DNA of 43,491 bases from Alphaproteobacteria bacterium (GTDB lineage: Bacteria; Pseudomonadota; Alphaproteobacteria; Rickettsiales; Midichloriaceae), in the NCBI GenBank assembly GCA_013288625.1, contig JABDBN010000008.1, positions 1 to 43,491 of the forward strand, in the 5' to 3' direction. Position numbers and translations under genes: made by a program. Positions 33,176 through 42,087 of the stretch are shown here, piece after piece. Each line of letters begins with the position of its first letter. Positions within the stretch are counted from its first letter, which is position 1. The notes beneath the pieces were generated by a model. It ran no database searches. It saw only the letters and a list, made by a program, of their open reading frames with translations, and was not told the DNA's origin.

Positions 33176-34473
33176 GCCTTTAGGAACAGCATTTGTTTAA
33201 TAGCTTCCAGAGAAAGCTCATGTTTCTCATGAGTTTTCCGATGTTTAAGCTCAGCCATTCCCTCTTTGGCGCTTCTAGGCCCGATAACTACTATCCAGGG
33301 TAACCCAATTAAATCCATACGGGCAAACTTATTACCTGCACTTTCCTCGGTGTCATCACTAAGAACATCAATGCCATGAGCAAGGAGAGCATCATATAGA
33401 TCCTGCGACATATTATCACAAGCCTCATCGCCGGGCTTAAGATTGATGATGCCAACCTTAAAGGGCGCAACATTCTCTGGCCAGATTATGCCTTTATCAT
33501 CGTGATTAGCTTCAATGATAGCAGCAATCAGCCGCGATACACCGATCCCATAGCAGCCCATATCAGGATGCTTAAACTTTCCATCTTTACCCTGAATGTT
33601 GACACCCATGGATTTGCTGTACTTATCACCTAAATAGAAAATATGACCAACTTCAATACCTCGTCTTGCATTAAGTTTGTCAGAGGTAATCGGACAATTT
33701 GCCGGGTCATGTTTAGATTCTTCATTTGCATAAAACTTAGCGAATCCTTCAAGAGTAATATCTCCGGTAGCCAGGTATTCCAAAGCACCTTCCTCATAAA
33801 AAATCTGGCTTTCTCCGGTATCGGCCAGGACATGGAACTCATGGCTATAGTCTCCACCCATAGAGCCGGTATCCGCCTTGACAGGTATTGCCACCAACCC
33901 CATCCGCGCATATGCCCGGGTATACGCAACAAGCATGTCTTTGTAGGTAACAAGTGCGCTTTCTTTATCCATATGGAAGGAATAGGCATCTTTCATAAAA
34001 AATTCGCGAGCCCTCATAACCCCAAATCTTGGCCGGATTTCATCGCGAAATTTCCACTGGATTTGATAAAGGCTCTTTGGTAATTCCCGATATGACTGCA
34101 CGCTATTATTAAATACTTCGGCTATTACCTCTTCTGCAGTAGGAGCAAAAGTCAAATGATTACCATGTCGGTCTTCAATTTTAAGCATCTCCGTGCTGAG
34201 ATCATCTCCGGAACCATAGCGACCGGACTTCACCCAAAGCTCAATCGGCTGAATGCACGGCATTAGAATTTCAATGGCCCCAATGTTGTTCATCTCAGCG
34301 CGAATAATATCGGCGATTTTGTTTAACACCCTAAGACCCAGCGGCAACCAGGTATATATACCAGCACTCAACTGGCGAATCATCCCTGCCCGCAGCATTA
34401 GCTTGTGAGAAACAATGGTCGCCTCTTTAGGGTCTTCCTTGAGAACAGGTAAGAAGTATTTGCTTAATAGCAT
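33172..34473 (-). CDS. proS: Prolyl-tRNA synthetase, short alphaproteobacterial form
   Basis: Class II aminoacyl-tRNA synthetase charging tRNA-Pro. Motif 1 (AGIYTWLPLGLRVLNKI), motif 2 (QIQWKFRDEIRPRFGVMRAREF) and motif 3 (DMGCYGIGVSRLIAAI) are intact. The protein has about 433 residues because the editing insertion of the longer bacterial form is missing, as in Rickettsia and other alphaproteobacteria. The ATG at 34473 gives MLLSKYFLPVLKE, matching the family; a GTG three codons earlier is the alternative. Overlaps tsaD by four bases. The prepilin operon lies upstream, 60 bases away, on the same strand. Confidence 0.95.
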   Translation of the reverse strand: MLLSKYFLPVLKEDPKEATIVSHKLMLRAGMIRQLSAGIYTWLPLGLRVLNKIADIIRAEMNNIGAIEILMPCIQPIELWVKSGRYGSGDDLSTEMLKIEDRHGNHLTFAPTAEEVIAEVFNNSVQSYRELPKSLYQIQWKFRDEIRPRFGVMRAREFFMKDAYSFHMDKESALVTYKDMLVAYTRAYARMGLVAIPVKADTGSMGGDYSHEFHVLADTGESQIFYEEGALEYLATGDITLEGFAKFYANEESKHDPANCPITSDKLNARRGIEVGHIFYLGDKYSKSMGVNIQGKDGKFKHPDMGCYGIGVSRLIAAIIEANHDDKGIIWPENVAPFKVGIINLKPGDEACDNMSQDLYDALLAHGIDVLSDDTEESAGNKFARMDLIGLPWIVVIGPRSAKEGMAELKHRKTHEKHELSLEAIKQMLFLKA

Positions 34474-34532
34474 AAGGCTCACTCATTTTTACTAAATATT
34501 AGCACTTTGCTAAGTAAAAGGCACTAGCAAAA

Positions 34533-36053
34533 TCAAAGCCCCCATTTTTTCTTTAAATAGGTATTTACCTGTGCGCGCTGATCATCAGTAAGCATTTGCC
34601 CATAGACAATAATTTCAGAGATATAACCATTCATACAGTTATTAGCTAATTTGTCTTGGCAGCCTATTATAAAATCAGCTGTTCCAGCAAGCACTGCGGG
34701 GCCGGTTGTAGTGGTATTTATCAGGTTAGTATCTCCTTGCCAAACTTTATTTAAACTAGCACCTAAGACATAATTAGACATAAGGTTCCAAATGTAAAAA
34801 TTATTTGTAGCCGCCCCCCAAGCTGCATGGTCACCTGTATGCGCCCCGTTGAACTGCCAGTATACGTTACTGTCTGACCAAGGAATTCTCGCCGTAATTG
34901 TGCCTACTGTGGGGTATGATATAACATATCCAACCTTTGTGGTGCTCTGCATCACTATAAAAACATCCATGGCGTTGATGAGCGTAAGTGAGGGAAAAAT
35001 TGAACCACTAGGCAGACCAGGTACTTTGAGAAAATAATTATTTTTAAACCACAAAGCTCCACTGGTCCACTTAGGTTGATCTGAAGGATTATCGGTCTGA
35101 ATTGCATTAAATCCATTGCCGGATTTATCCTTCCAGCATGAGATTTGTCCATTAGGGTGGCTGTTATTAAGAGTTGTACAAGTGGAATCATTATACATGG
35201 TATTTAAGTCATTGGCATCCAGCCACAATCTCAAGCCGGTTATAGAGGTGGGTAAAAAAGCATCAGGGTTAAATGGTATAACACAAGCTGTTGCGGCCGT
35301 TACGCCTGGCAAAACTTTACCATCTAATGCTTGCTGGCCGCGGCTTTTCCAGCGAATAATATTATCAAATAAATGAGCAGTATTGGGATTATAATTGGTA
35401 TCAATAAAAATATTATTGTTATTGCAGTTTTCGGAATCGACAAAGCTACCACAGGCAATGAAACTAGCACCGTTGGAATTATAAGCGCCATGCCCGCTTC
35501 TTCCGTGGCTTATCAAAAGATACACAACATGGTTGTCATCGGCAAGTGGCGCATTGATACGGTTGCCATTGCTATCGTTAATTATAATAGAATCAGCTGT
35601 AGTATTCGAATAGCTGGTAAAGTTCGTACCATTTTGTGCGAGCTGTTTAATAACGACATAAGTGATTCTGTTATTCCAGCCATCAAGCATATCGCTATCA
35701 TTAAGATCAAGTGTGCGGGTAGGCACAACGCCGATGCGGATTTGCGCTGATCCACTGCCAACATCAACGGTTCCTGCCGGAGCTGATGCCGTGCAGTCAG
35801 TCGCTACTCCATAAGTGGCAGATGCGACGGCGGCAGTTCGAGTAGCAGGGCATGGCACATAGCCATTTTTAGCGACAAAGGTATCCAGTGCAGATTGAAT
35901 TTTATCAAGCTCACTGTTAGTGCCACTCAAAGTTTGGATTGCATAACTTGCGGTAAGCGTTGTGTAAAGAGCGCCAGTAGCAAAGCCTATTATCGCAAGG
36001 GCAATTGCCATTTCCAGAAGTGTGTAACCCAATAGTGTTTTCATTTTTTTCAT
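34533..36053 (-). CDS. Prepilin-like protein with C-terminal LamG/ConA-like domain
   Basis: Residues 1-9 (MKKMKTLLG) form a class III leader, then YTLLEMAIALAIIGFATGAL is the conserved pilin helix with Glu at +5. A head module (about 45-247) has four cysteines (VPCPA, TDC, AC, NC), a GVVPTR turn, GWNNRITYVVIK and LLISHGRSGHGAYN. Residues 270-506 form a LamG/ConA-like beta-sandwich: it opens with LRLWLDANDL and CWKDKSGN and ends with YISEIIVYG and YLKKKWGL. Adhesion is the likely use of this module (inference). Fourth and last gene of the operon, two bases after the previous stop. A minor-pilin or pseudopilin tip role is plausible. Confidence 0.85.
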   Translation of the reverse strand: MKKMKTLLGYTLLEMAIALAIIGFATGALYTTLTASYAIQTLSGTNSELDKIQSALDTFVAKNGYVPCPATRTAAVASATYGVATDCTASAPAGTVDVGSGSAQIRIGVVPTRTLDLNDSDMLDGWNNRITYVVIKQLAQNGTNFTSYSNTTADSIIINDSNGNRINAPLADDNHVVYLLISHGRSGHGAYNSNGASFIACGSFVDSENCNNNNIFIDTNYNPNTAHLFDNIIRWKSRGQQALDGKVLPGVTAATACVIPFNPDAFLPTSITGLRLWLDANDLNTMYNDSTCTTLNNSHPNGQISCWKDKSGNGFNAIQTDNPSDQPKWTSGALWFKNNYFLKVPGLPSGSIFPSLTLINAMDVFIVMQSTTKVGYVISYPTVGTITARIPWSDSNVYWQFNGAHTGDHAAWGAATNNFYIWNLMSNYVLGASLNKVWQGDTNLINTTTTGPAVLAGTADFIIGCQDKLANNCMNGYISEIIVYGQMLTDDQRAQVNTYLKKKWGL

Positions 36054-36055
36054 AG

Positions 36056-36796
36056 CTATGGCGCAATTGCAAGTTGGTTGTCCTTAATCAGCTGGGCTCG
36101 GGTTTTCCAGGCAAGAAAATCATCAAACTGATTGCTAGATTGGCCATCATTATATGGGGCAATATTAAATACATTATCATTGTTGCAATTTTCAGTTCCC
36201 TTGTTAGTTCCACAGGCAACAGCCTGGTGCCCGGCAGCATTATAAGCACCCTTACCATAAGGACCATAGCTGATCAAAACATAGGCTGTTCCGCCTGATG
36301 AAACGATGGTGTTACCATTGGTATCCACAACGCTAATCGCCCCACTGGGGTTCGTGCTGATAAAAGTACTGGCATCTGTAGCCAGTGACTTTACCACCAC
36401 ATATGCAATGCGATTATTCCAGCTATCTATCGTGATTTCCTGGGAAAGGTTTAAGGCTTTAAAGGGAATAGTTCCAATGCGTATTGCCGTGCTTCCTGCG
36501 CCATAATCAACCGTACCTGCCGGGGCACTCGCTGCGCAATTACTGGCAGCACCAAAGCTGCTGGAACCCCAGGCGGCAGACTGGCTTGCCGGACAGGGTA
36601 AGTAGCCCTTATTGAGAAGGAACTGATCAAGTGCCGTCTGAATAGTATGCAGAGCAGTTCGCGTTTCAGCAACCTGGTTTTGGCTTGAGAAAGTGACATA
36701 GATTGTCATAAATGCCGAGAACATAATGGAGAGTACAAACAGACTCAATGCCATTTCCAAATAAGTATACCCAGGGCTGAACTTAAGTAACTTCAT
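36056..36796 (-). CDS. Prepilin-like protein, head module only
   Basis: The shortest member: leader MKLLKFSPG, then YTYLEMALSLFVLSIMFSAF as the pilin helix with Glu at +5, then the shared head with the same four cysteines (LPCPA, SNC, AC, NC), the SWNNRIAYVVVK and VLISYGPYGKGAYN motifs, and the FDDFLAWKTRAQ stretch. No C-terminal binding module: the protein ends soon after. The ATG at 36796 overlaps the previous gene's stop by four bases (ATGA); an upstream GTG at 36805 is less likely. It may be the structural neighbour on which the modular paralogues sit. Confidence 0.85.
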   Translation of the reverse strand: MKLLKFSPGYTYLEMALSLFVLSIMFSAFMTIYVTFSSQNQVAETRTALHTIQTALDQFLLNKGYLPCPASQSAAWGSSSFGAASNCAASAPAGTVDYGAGSTAIRIGTIPFKALNLSQEITIDSWNNRIAYVVVKSLATDASTFISTNPSGAISVVDTNGNTIVSSGGTAYVLISYGPYGKGAYNAAGHQAVACGTNKGTENCNNDNVFNIAPYNDGQSSNQFDDFLAWKTRAQLIKDNQLAIAP

Positions 36797-38256
36797 AAGC
36801 CCCACTTTAATTTCAAATATTGCTCTACAGCCTGACGTTCTGAATCAGTAACCGCCCGGGTGTAAATAATCACTTCGGAAATTCTTCCTGAGAAATCAGT
36901 GGTAGCACCACCGGTATATTTCTGCCCAATAGACAGGTTGCCTTTCAGATCCTGAGGTAAAAACGTAGTATCAGTTGCGACCTGTACTCCGTTGATATAA
37001 AGCCGAGCAGGAGTAGTTGCACCATTAGAGAATATCCATGAGCTGTAGGTATTGGATGTATAAGAACTGCTTAGGGTAGATGAATAGATACCTTGTTTGT
37101 ACCAGTATGTTGCACCATTATTGTTGAGATTTAAGGTCATTCTGGTAGCGGTGCCATTAACATCAAGCAGGTAATTCGCATTCGCGGCATTAGTCTGCTG
37201 TGCTGCAAAAAATATGCTCAGATTGCTAGCTGAGGTAGACATACTAGCAACTCTAAAACCAAACGTACCTATAATCTGCATGGTCGGCTTAGAATTGAAC
37301 CCACTTGCCGAATATACCGGCTTAGTAGCGCCCGCATTAGCAAATGAATAGGCATTGCCAGATTTATCCACCCATTTAGTTACGTTATTAGAACCATCTT
37401 TAGTAATGGTGGTCAGATCGTTAGCATCGAGCCAGAGCGCCAAAGATGGCAAATTTGTCGGGAGGAAGCCTGAAGTACAAGCCCCGGGTCTGGCGCTCAA
37501 GCCAGCATTATTAAGAAGGTCTGTGTTTTTGACCCAGGCAATGTAGTCATCGTAAAATAAGTTGTTGCTGGTATAGCTGTGCGCGGATTGCACAAAAACG
37601 TTGTCATCATCGCAATTTTTCCCCTGAAGAAGGCTGGTCTTGCAGGTACTGGATAATGCCCCTTTATAGCTATATGCACCATTGGCATCTCTGCCATGCG
37701 ACACTATAACATAGTCTACATAGTTGGGAATGGTCGCAGAATTATTGGGATTTATGGTAGCACCCGTTTTATCCTGAATAGTAATAACCTGGGTGGCAGC
37801 AGTACTATAGTTGGCAAAGATCGTGCTGGTTTGCGCCAGCGATTTGATAACTGCATAGGTAAAGCGGCTATTCCAGGGATCAAACATAAAAGTGTCGGAT
37901 AAATTAAGTGACCGCACCGGTACTACGCCAATTCTGACAATATTGACCCCAGAGCCAAATTCTACGGTGCCAGTAGGTGCAGTGGCCGAGGTACAATCAG
38001 TAGATTTACCGAAGTTTGCTGAATTGGGCGCATCGTTTCTGCTCGCCGGACATGGGAGGTGTCCGTATTTTAGGTAATAGGCAGTAATCGCAGTTTTAAT
38101 TTTGGTAAAATCATTTTGCACCACTGCCAGATCACTGCTGCCTTTACCCACTGGCAATAATGTTAGGGCTCCGCCAACTAATATCGAAGCTACTATTAGC
38201 AGTAGAGATACCTCTGCTGCTGCAAATCCAAGGAGTCTTTTTAGCTTCCTACGCAT
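36793..38256 (-). CDS. Prepilin-like protein with C-terminal LamG/ConA-like domain
   Basis: Leader MRRKLKRLLG, then FAAAEVSLLLIVASILVGGA with Glu at +5. Its leader-helix junction deviates from the others (FAAAE, not F/Y-S/T-x-x-E). The shared head (about 45-250) has the four cysteines (LPCPA, TDC, TC, NC), GVVPVR, PWNSRFTYAVIK and VIVSHGRDANGAYS. Residues 270-489 are the LamG/ConA-like module, from LALWLDANDL and WVDKSGN to RISEVIIY and YLKLKWGL. The ATG at 38256 is used; a TTG two codons upstream is possible. It follows the 419-residue gene by six bases. The two LamG-bearing paralogues are clearly related but diverged. Confidence 0.85.
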   Translation of the reverse strand: MRRKLKRLLGFAAAEVSLLLIVASILVGGALTLLPVGKGSSDLAVVQNDFTKIKTAITAYYLKYGHLPCPASRNDAPNSANFGKSTDCTSATAPTGTVEFGSGVNIVRIGVVPVRSLNLSDTFMFDPWNSRFTYAVIKSLAQTSTIFANYSTAATQVITIQDKTGATINPNNSATIPNYVDYVIVSHGRDANGAYSYKGALSSTCKTSLLQGKNCDDDNVFVQSAHSYTSNNLFYDDYIAWVKNTDLLNNAGLSARPGACTSGFLPTNLPSLALWLDANDLTTITKDGSNNVTKWVDKSGNAYSFANAGATKPVYSASGFNSKPTMQIIGTFGFRVASMSTSASNLSIFFAAQQTNAANANYLLDVNGTATRMTLNLNNNGATYWYKQGIYSSTLSSSYTSNTYSSWIFSNGATTPARLYINGVQVATDTTFLPQDLKGNLSIGQKYTGGATTDFSGRISEVIIYTRAVTDSERQAVEQYLKLKWGL

Positions 38257-38262
38257 ACTCAA

Positions 38263-39522
38263 TTATTGTCCAAAAATCTCAACCATAGTGTAGGTTTCAT
38301 TAGCAGTGGTAGAAACAGGGTAACCAAATTCAAATCCCGTTTGCGCCCCTCCATTGATTGTAGTGTTAAAATTGTTAACAAAGTGATCAATTCTGATATC
38401 GGTAGGCACCGAGAAACTCACATAGGCGATTACCGTGGCCACGCTCACTGCGGTTGTCTTAGCAGTGGTAGTCCCATTAACATCCCCGGTAACCGACATA
38501 CCTTCAGTTATAGTTGTGCCGGCAGTGACATTAAAGATTCTAAGCCTGTGCGCTGTAACTCCCTGTGCAGGAGCTGTGGCTCTAATGTAGTAATTACCCG
38601 CAGGCATTGTTATGGTATTGGCTACATTTAAAGTGGTAAATGGCGCAGGAGTAGTGCTAAACACAACTGTATTTAGATTTCTGGTATTCCAGGCGCCAAC
38701 GGCGATAGGCGTCTGGCCTGATACCCCTGGAGCTTCCTGGTCTGCAATCAAAGCAAACTTTGAGAAAACGCTGCTTGTCAAAGCCCCTGACGTATATGAG
38801 CTATCATGGATCTGCTGGCTTTTGGTTTTCCACCTTACATAATCATCAAAATAGTTGGTGGCATTACTGTTAAAAACCCCATCTTTATAGGTATTGGTAT
38901 CCGAACAATTCTGAGCTTCAGGAGTGCCTGCAGTACAAGTTGTAGTTACCCCATTATAATTCACAGCTCCATCCCAATGTTTGCCATGAGAAATAAGCAC
39001 ATATGCAATAGGGGCATTATTAATCTGATTACTGTTTACATCCTCCATAATAATAGCAGCGTTTGTGGGAGCTGAAGTGGTAAAATCAGAAAGTGTAGTT
39101 GCAAATTTTTTTATAACTGTATAGGAAAATCTATTATTCCAGGCATCGAACATAAGCTCATCGGGCAAATTAAGCGTTCGGGTAGGGACGACCCCATGCC
39201 GAATCGTGTCATCACCAGCTCCAGATTCTGTAGTGCCGGCAGGTGGAGCTGCCAGGGTACAATCGGTAGATATGCCAAAAGTCGTACTTGCTACTGCAGC
39301 ATTTCTGACAGCAGGACAAGGTAAAAAACCATGTTGATTCACATAGGCGTCAATGGCGCCCTGAATCCGGTCAAGCTTGGTTTTGGTCAAGTCGATATTC
39401 TGCAAATCGGTTTGTACGGGAACCAGCGCATAAACGCTACCGATCAGGATTGACATAATAACAACTACTATAGCCATCTCATAGAGACTAAACCCGGAAT
39501 ATTTTATATTTTTATGGTTCAC
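38263..39522 (-). CDS. Prepilin-like protein with C-terminal tail-fibre-like beta domain
   Basis: First gene of the operon, from a GTG with AGG eight bases before it. Leader MNHKNIKYSG, helix FSLYEMAIVVVIMSILIGSV with Glu at +5, then the shared head with cysteines in LPCPA, TDC, TC and NC and the AWNNRFSYTVIK and VLISHGKHWDG motifs. Residues ~255-419 differ from the paralogues: a beta-rich domain with MPAGNYYIRATAPAQGVTAH, RLRIFNVTAGT, DIRIDHFVNNF and YTMVEIFG. This order resembles the jelly-roll modules at the ends of some phage tail fibres; that resemblance is from pattern memory, moderate confidence. A surface-binding role is likely. Confidence 0.8.
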   Translation of the reverse strand: MNHKNIKYSGFSLYEMAIVVVIMSILIGSVYALVPVQTDLQNIDLTKTKLDRIQGAIDAYVNQHGFLPCPAVRNAAVASTTFGISTDCTLAAPPAGTTESGAGDDTIRHGVVPTRTLNLPDELMFDAWNNRFSYTVIKKFATTLSDFTTSAPTNAAIIMEDVNSNQINNAPIAYVLISHGKHWDGAVNYNGVTTTCTAGTPEAQNCSDTNTYKDGVFNSNATNYFDDYVRWKTKSQQIHDSSYTSGALTSSVFSKFALIADQEAPGVSGQTPIAVGAWNTRNLNTVVFSTTPAPFTTLNVANTITMPAGNYYIRATAPAQGVTAHRLRIFNVTAGTTITEGMSVTGDVNGTTTAKTTAVSVATVIAYVSFSVPTDIRIDHFVNNFNTTINGGAQTGFEFGYPVSTTANETYTMVEIFGQ

Positions 39523-39590
39523 AGCAAACCTATTCTATTGATAGTTATACTAATTATTGTAGCAGTACGCCAATGCAATACAAGTATTGA

Positions 39591-40793
39591 TTACTTTATT
39601 GGTTTGATCTTTTTAGCAGTGACAATCCAGAAAAAGAACAGCACTAGCAGGATAAACCCACACATGGTTTTAAATAAAGCCGCGACATCACTGCCGATAT
39701 AATAGCTGCCAAAAAACATGGCTCCGGCTGCACAGAATGAGCGCACACTTGCTGAAGCTGAGGAAGCCATTCCCCTTAAGTTAGGATATAGTTCAGTAGT
39801 TTTAGAAATAATGCCAGGTACAAAAAAAGGAACGATGGCTGACTGAACGCAAATTGTGCAAAGCACAGTATATGGGGTGATATCGACTAAGTTAAACCCC
39901 ATGATTAGATATATCGGGATAAGAATATACAGGAGTTTGATACTAATTTTTGAAAGTACTTCAGAGCCGAAATGCTCGACAATATACCTATAAATTAGGG
40001 CAGCAAAGATGCTAACCAGCATTGGTGCGAATTGAAAGAACGCATAGTCGTTAATGCTCACGCCAAGATTAACCATATATATAAACGGAGAAATGGTAAA
40101 AAACATCATGCCACTTCCTATCATTATACCGCTTATCAGGTTGTAGAGCATAAACTGACGATCCTTAATTACTCGAAAGTAGAGTTTGAATGAGTCCTTA
40201 AGCATCACCCCATGATCAGGTTTATGGGTTTCAGGGAGAAATAAATAAAATGTTGTCCAGCAAGCAACCTGAATGAAGAAAATAAAAACAAAGGCTGTGC
40301 GCCAGGTTTGCGTGATATCAAAAAGATAAGCGCCTATAACCGGAGCTATCACAAAGGCAATAGGGAAGGTCATTTCATTGAGCCCTAGAAATCGCGCCCT
40401 GCGGTCTCCGCGAAAAAGGTCAGTGATCACCGCAGTACCCAAGACTGTTATCACCCCCGCACCAAATGATTGCACGGCTCTCCAAAAAAGCAGCCAGTCA
40501 ATAGTGGGGGCAAGTGAGAGGCCTAGTTGCGTTATCGCCTGAAACCCAATGGTAACCAGCAGGATTTTACGCCGACCAAACTTATCACTTACTGGCCCCC
40601 AGACCAATCGGGAGAAAACGGCGCCCACCATAAAGATTATTAGCACCAACTGAGCTTTGAATTCTGTAGTCCCCAGGTCTTTCTGCAAAAAAGGCAGCGC
40701 AGGTAAGTGGATATCACTATTTAACAAAAGAAAAATATTGGTGGTTATGAGGAGAAGCGCAACTCTTTCCGGCTTATGTTGTAATTTTTCCAT
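39591..40793 (-). CDS. MFS transporter (Bcr/CflA-like)
   Basis: A 400-residue major facilitator with twelve hydrophobic segments. The cytoplasmic loop between helices 2 and 3 is GPVSDKFGRRKILLV, the MFS signature. The N-terminus (SDIHLPALPFLQKDLGT) and the LGTAVITDLFRGDRRARFLG stretch resemble the Bcr/CflA drug-efflux branch, where D-x-Y-LPA-P and similar residues are typical. The substrate cannot be chosen; Rickettsiales use many MFS carriers of this type for host metabolites as well. GAG five bases before the ATG. It lies 20 bases after dnaQ on the same strand. Confidence 0.88.
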   Translation of the reverse strand: MEKLQHKPERVALLLITTNIFLLLNSDIHLPALPFLQKDLGTTEFKAQLVLIIFMVGAVFSRLVWGPVSDKFGRRKILLVTIGFQAITQLGLSLAPTIDWLLFWRAVQSFGAGVITVLGTAVITDLFRGDRRARFLGLNEMTFPIAFVIAPVIGAYLFDITQTWRTAFVFIFFIQVACWTTFYLFLPETHKPDHGVMLKDSFKLYFRVIKDRQFMLYNLISGIMIGSGMMFFTISPFIYMVNLGVSINDYAFFQFAPMLVSIFAALIYRYIVEHFGSEVLSKISIKLLYILIPIYLIMGFNLVDITPYTVLCTICVQSAIVPFFVPGIISKTTELYPNLRGMASSASASVRSFCAAGAMFFGSYYIGSDVAALFKTMCGFILLVLFFFWIVTAKKIKPIK

Positions 40794-40813
40794 TTAACTC
40801 GCTTCTAAAAGTA

Positions 40814-41491
40814 TTATTTTGTCCCCCAAAGTGGTGCCTTAATTTTGCTCAAAAATTTCTCATGCGCAGCTAATTCTTCCGCTGAAACTTTAAACTCTCT
40901 CGCTGGTCTTGATCGTTTTTTAGGGGAAGGTTGCTGAGCTGAAGCCGAGTTTGAATTATCAAACTCCAGATTTGACTGCGTTCCACCAGTTAAGTTAATG
41001 TACACATGAAAGAGCAGATGAGCATCGAGCAAAGCCCCATGGTTATTGCGTTCTTCCAGGCTGATATTAAATCGCTTGCAGAGCGCATCCAGCGAAGCCG
41101 GCGATCCAGGGTATTTTTTTCGCGCGACTTTCAGAGTATCAATAACACGCTCAAATTTTATAGGGGTATGACCCAGCAACGACAATTCATGATTTATAAA
41201 TCCCAGGTCAAATTCGGCATTGTGAATTATGATGACGCTATCAGCGAGAAACTCAAGAAAGCTGGGCACAATCTCAGGAAAGGTGGGTTTATCAGAGACC
41301 ATTGCATCAGTAATGCCATGAACCCTTCTCGCGCCTTCAGAAATCGCCACCATCGGGTTGATATACTGATGAAAAACCTTGCCGGTTTTTACCCGGTTAA
41401 TCAACTCCACACAACCGATTTCAATTAGCCGGTCGTTTCTTGTAAGCCCTGTCGTCTCTGTGTCGAGGACGATTTCTCTGGTTTCCAGCAT
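40814..41491 (-). CDS. dnaQ: DNA polymerase III epsilon subunit (proofreading exonuclease)
   Basis: A 3'-5' exonuclease of the DEDDh type. ExoI has Asp10 and Glu12 (REIVLDTETTGLTRNDRLIE), ExoII is IIHNAEFDLGFINHEL, and ExoIII is NNHGALLDAHLLFHVY with the catalytic His. The C-terminal ~45 residues are Ser/Lys-rich and linker-like (SAQQPSPKKRSRPAREFKVS), then a short conserved tail. The ATG at 41491 is the family start, which means the gene begins 71 bases inside coaE; the overlap is real because both proteins keep conserved sequence on each side. Confidence 0.95.
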   Translation of the reverse strand: MLETREIVLDTETTGLTRNDRLIEIGCVELINRVKTGKVFHQYINPMVAISEGARRVHGITDAMVSDKPTFPEIVPSFLEFLADSVIIIHNAEFDLGFINHELSLLGHTPIKFERVIDTLKVARKKYPGSPASLDALCKRFNISLEERNNHGALLDAHLLFHVYINLTGGTQSNLEFDNSNSASAQQPSPKKRSRPAREFKVSAEELAAHEKFLSKIKAPLWGTK

Positions 41492-42080
41492 GATAAACTA
41501 ATGACCTAACCTGTTTAAAAGTATCTTCCGGGGTTCTCCCAGTTTTAATAACAAAATCTGCTTTTTTTATTTTTATCGCATCAGATAATTGCTTACTTAT
41601 GATAGCATCAAATTTTTCTTCCGTCATATTTTTTCTCAAAAGCGCACGTTCTTTTTGGATGGGCTTTGGCGCGATTGTGACTACCACATGGTCATAGAAT
41701 TTCTCCCGATTATTCTCAAAAAGCAAAGGAACTTCAAAAACCATAGACTTACCCGAGGTTTTCTTAATATTAACCATAAATTGCACCTGAGCATCTCGAA
41801 CCAATGGGTGGAGTATTGCTTCCAGCTGTTTGAGTTTTTCAGGTATGCTAAACACATTTGCCCCAAGTATCTGGCGGTCAATCCCCTGTTCAGTTACAGA
41901 TTCAGGACATAGCTTTGCTACCAAATCAAAGGCCTTGCCCTCACGGGTCAGAAGCTGATGTACCGCCTCATCAGCATTAAAAACCGCAAAGCCGAGCTTC
42001 TTAAAGCACTCGAGTACAAAAGTTTTTCCGGAAGCGATGCTACCGGTGATTCCGATAATATTTCCCTTGTTGGGGTTCAA
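41421..42080 (-). CDS. coaE: Dephospho-CoA kinase
   Basis: CoaE phosphorylates the 3'-hydroxyl of dephospho-CoA in the last step of CoA synthesis. The P-loop IIGITGSIASGKT, VFNADEAVHQLL, the HPLVRD motif and VFEVPLLFENN are clear. A TTG at 42080 is chosen: it follows the upstream stop by seven bases, has AGG six bases before it and puts the P-loop about eight residues in, as usual. The frame is also open to an ATG at 42146 and a GTG at 42155, but these would overlap the glycosyltransferase gene by up to 68 bases and add a tail atypical of CoaE. At the 3' end, 24 basic extra residues (NQRNRPRHRDDRAYKKRPAN) overlap dnaQ by 71 bases. Confidence 0.92.
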   Translation of the reverse strand: MNPNKGNIIGITGSIASGKTFVLECFKKLGFAVFNADEAVHQLLTREGKAFDLVAKLCPESVTEQGIDRQILGANVFSIPEKLKQLEAILHPLVRDAQVQFMVNIKKTSGKSMVFEVPLLFENNREKFYDHVVVTIAPKPIQKERALLRKNMTEEKFDAIISKQLSDAIKIKKADFVIKTGRTPEDTFKQVRSLVYHAGNQRNRPRHRDDRAYKKRPAN

Positions 42081-42087
42081 TAAAAAC

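Noticed and set aside
33643..34083. 146-codon plus-strand frame antisense to proS
   Set aside because: Lies entirely within conserved synthetase motifs; composition is that of an antisense shadow.
41006..41428. 140-codon plus-strand frame antisense to dnaQ
   Set aside because: dnaQ has all exonuclease motifs on the other strand; this frame has no recognisable protein pattern.
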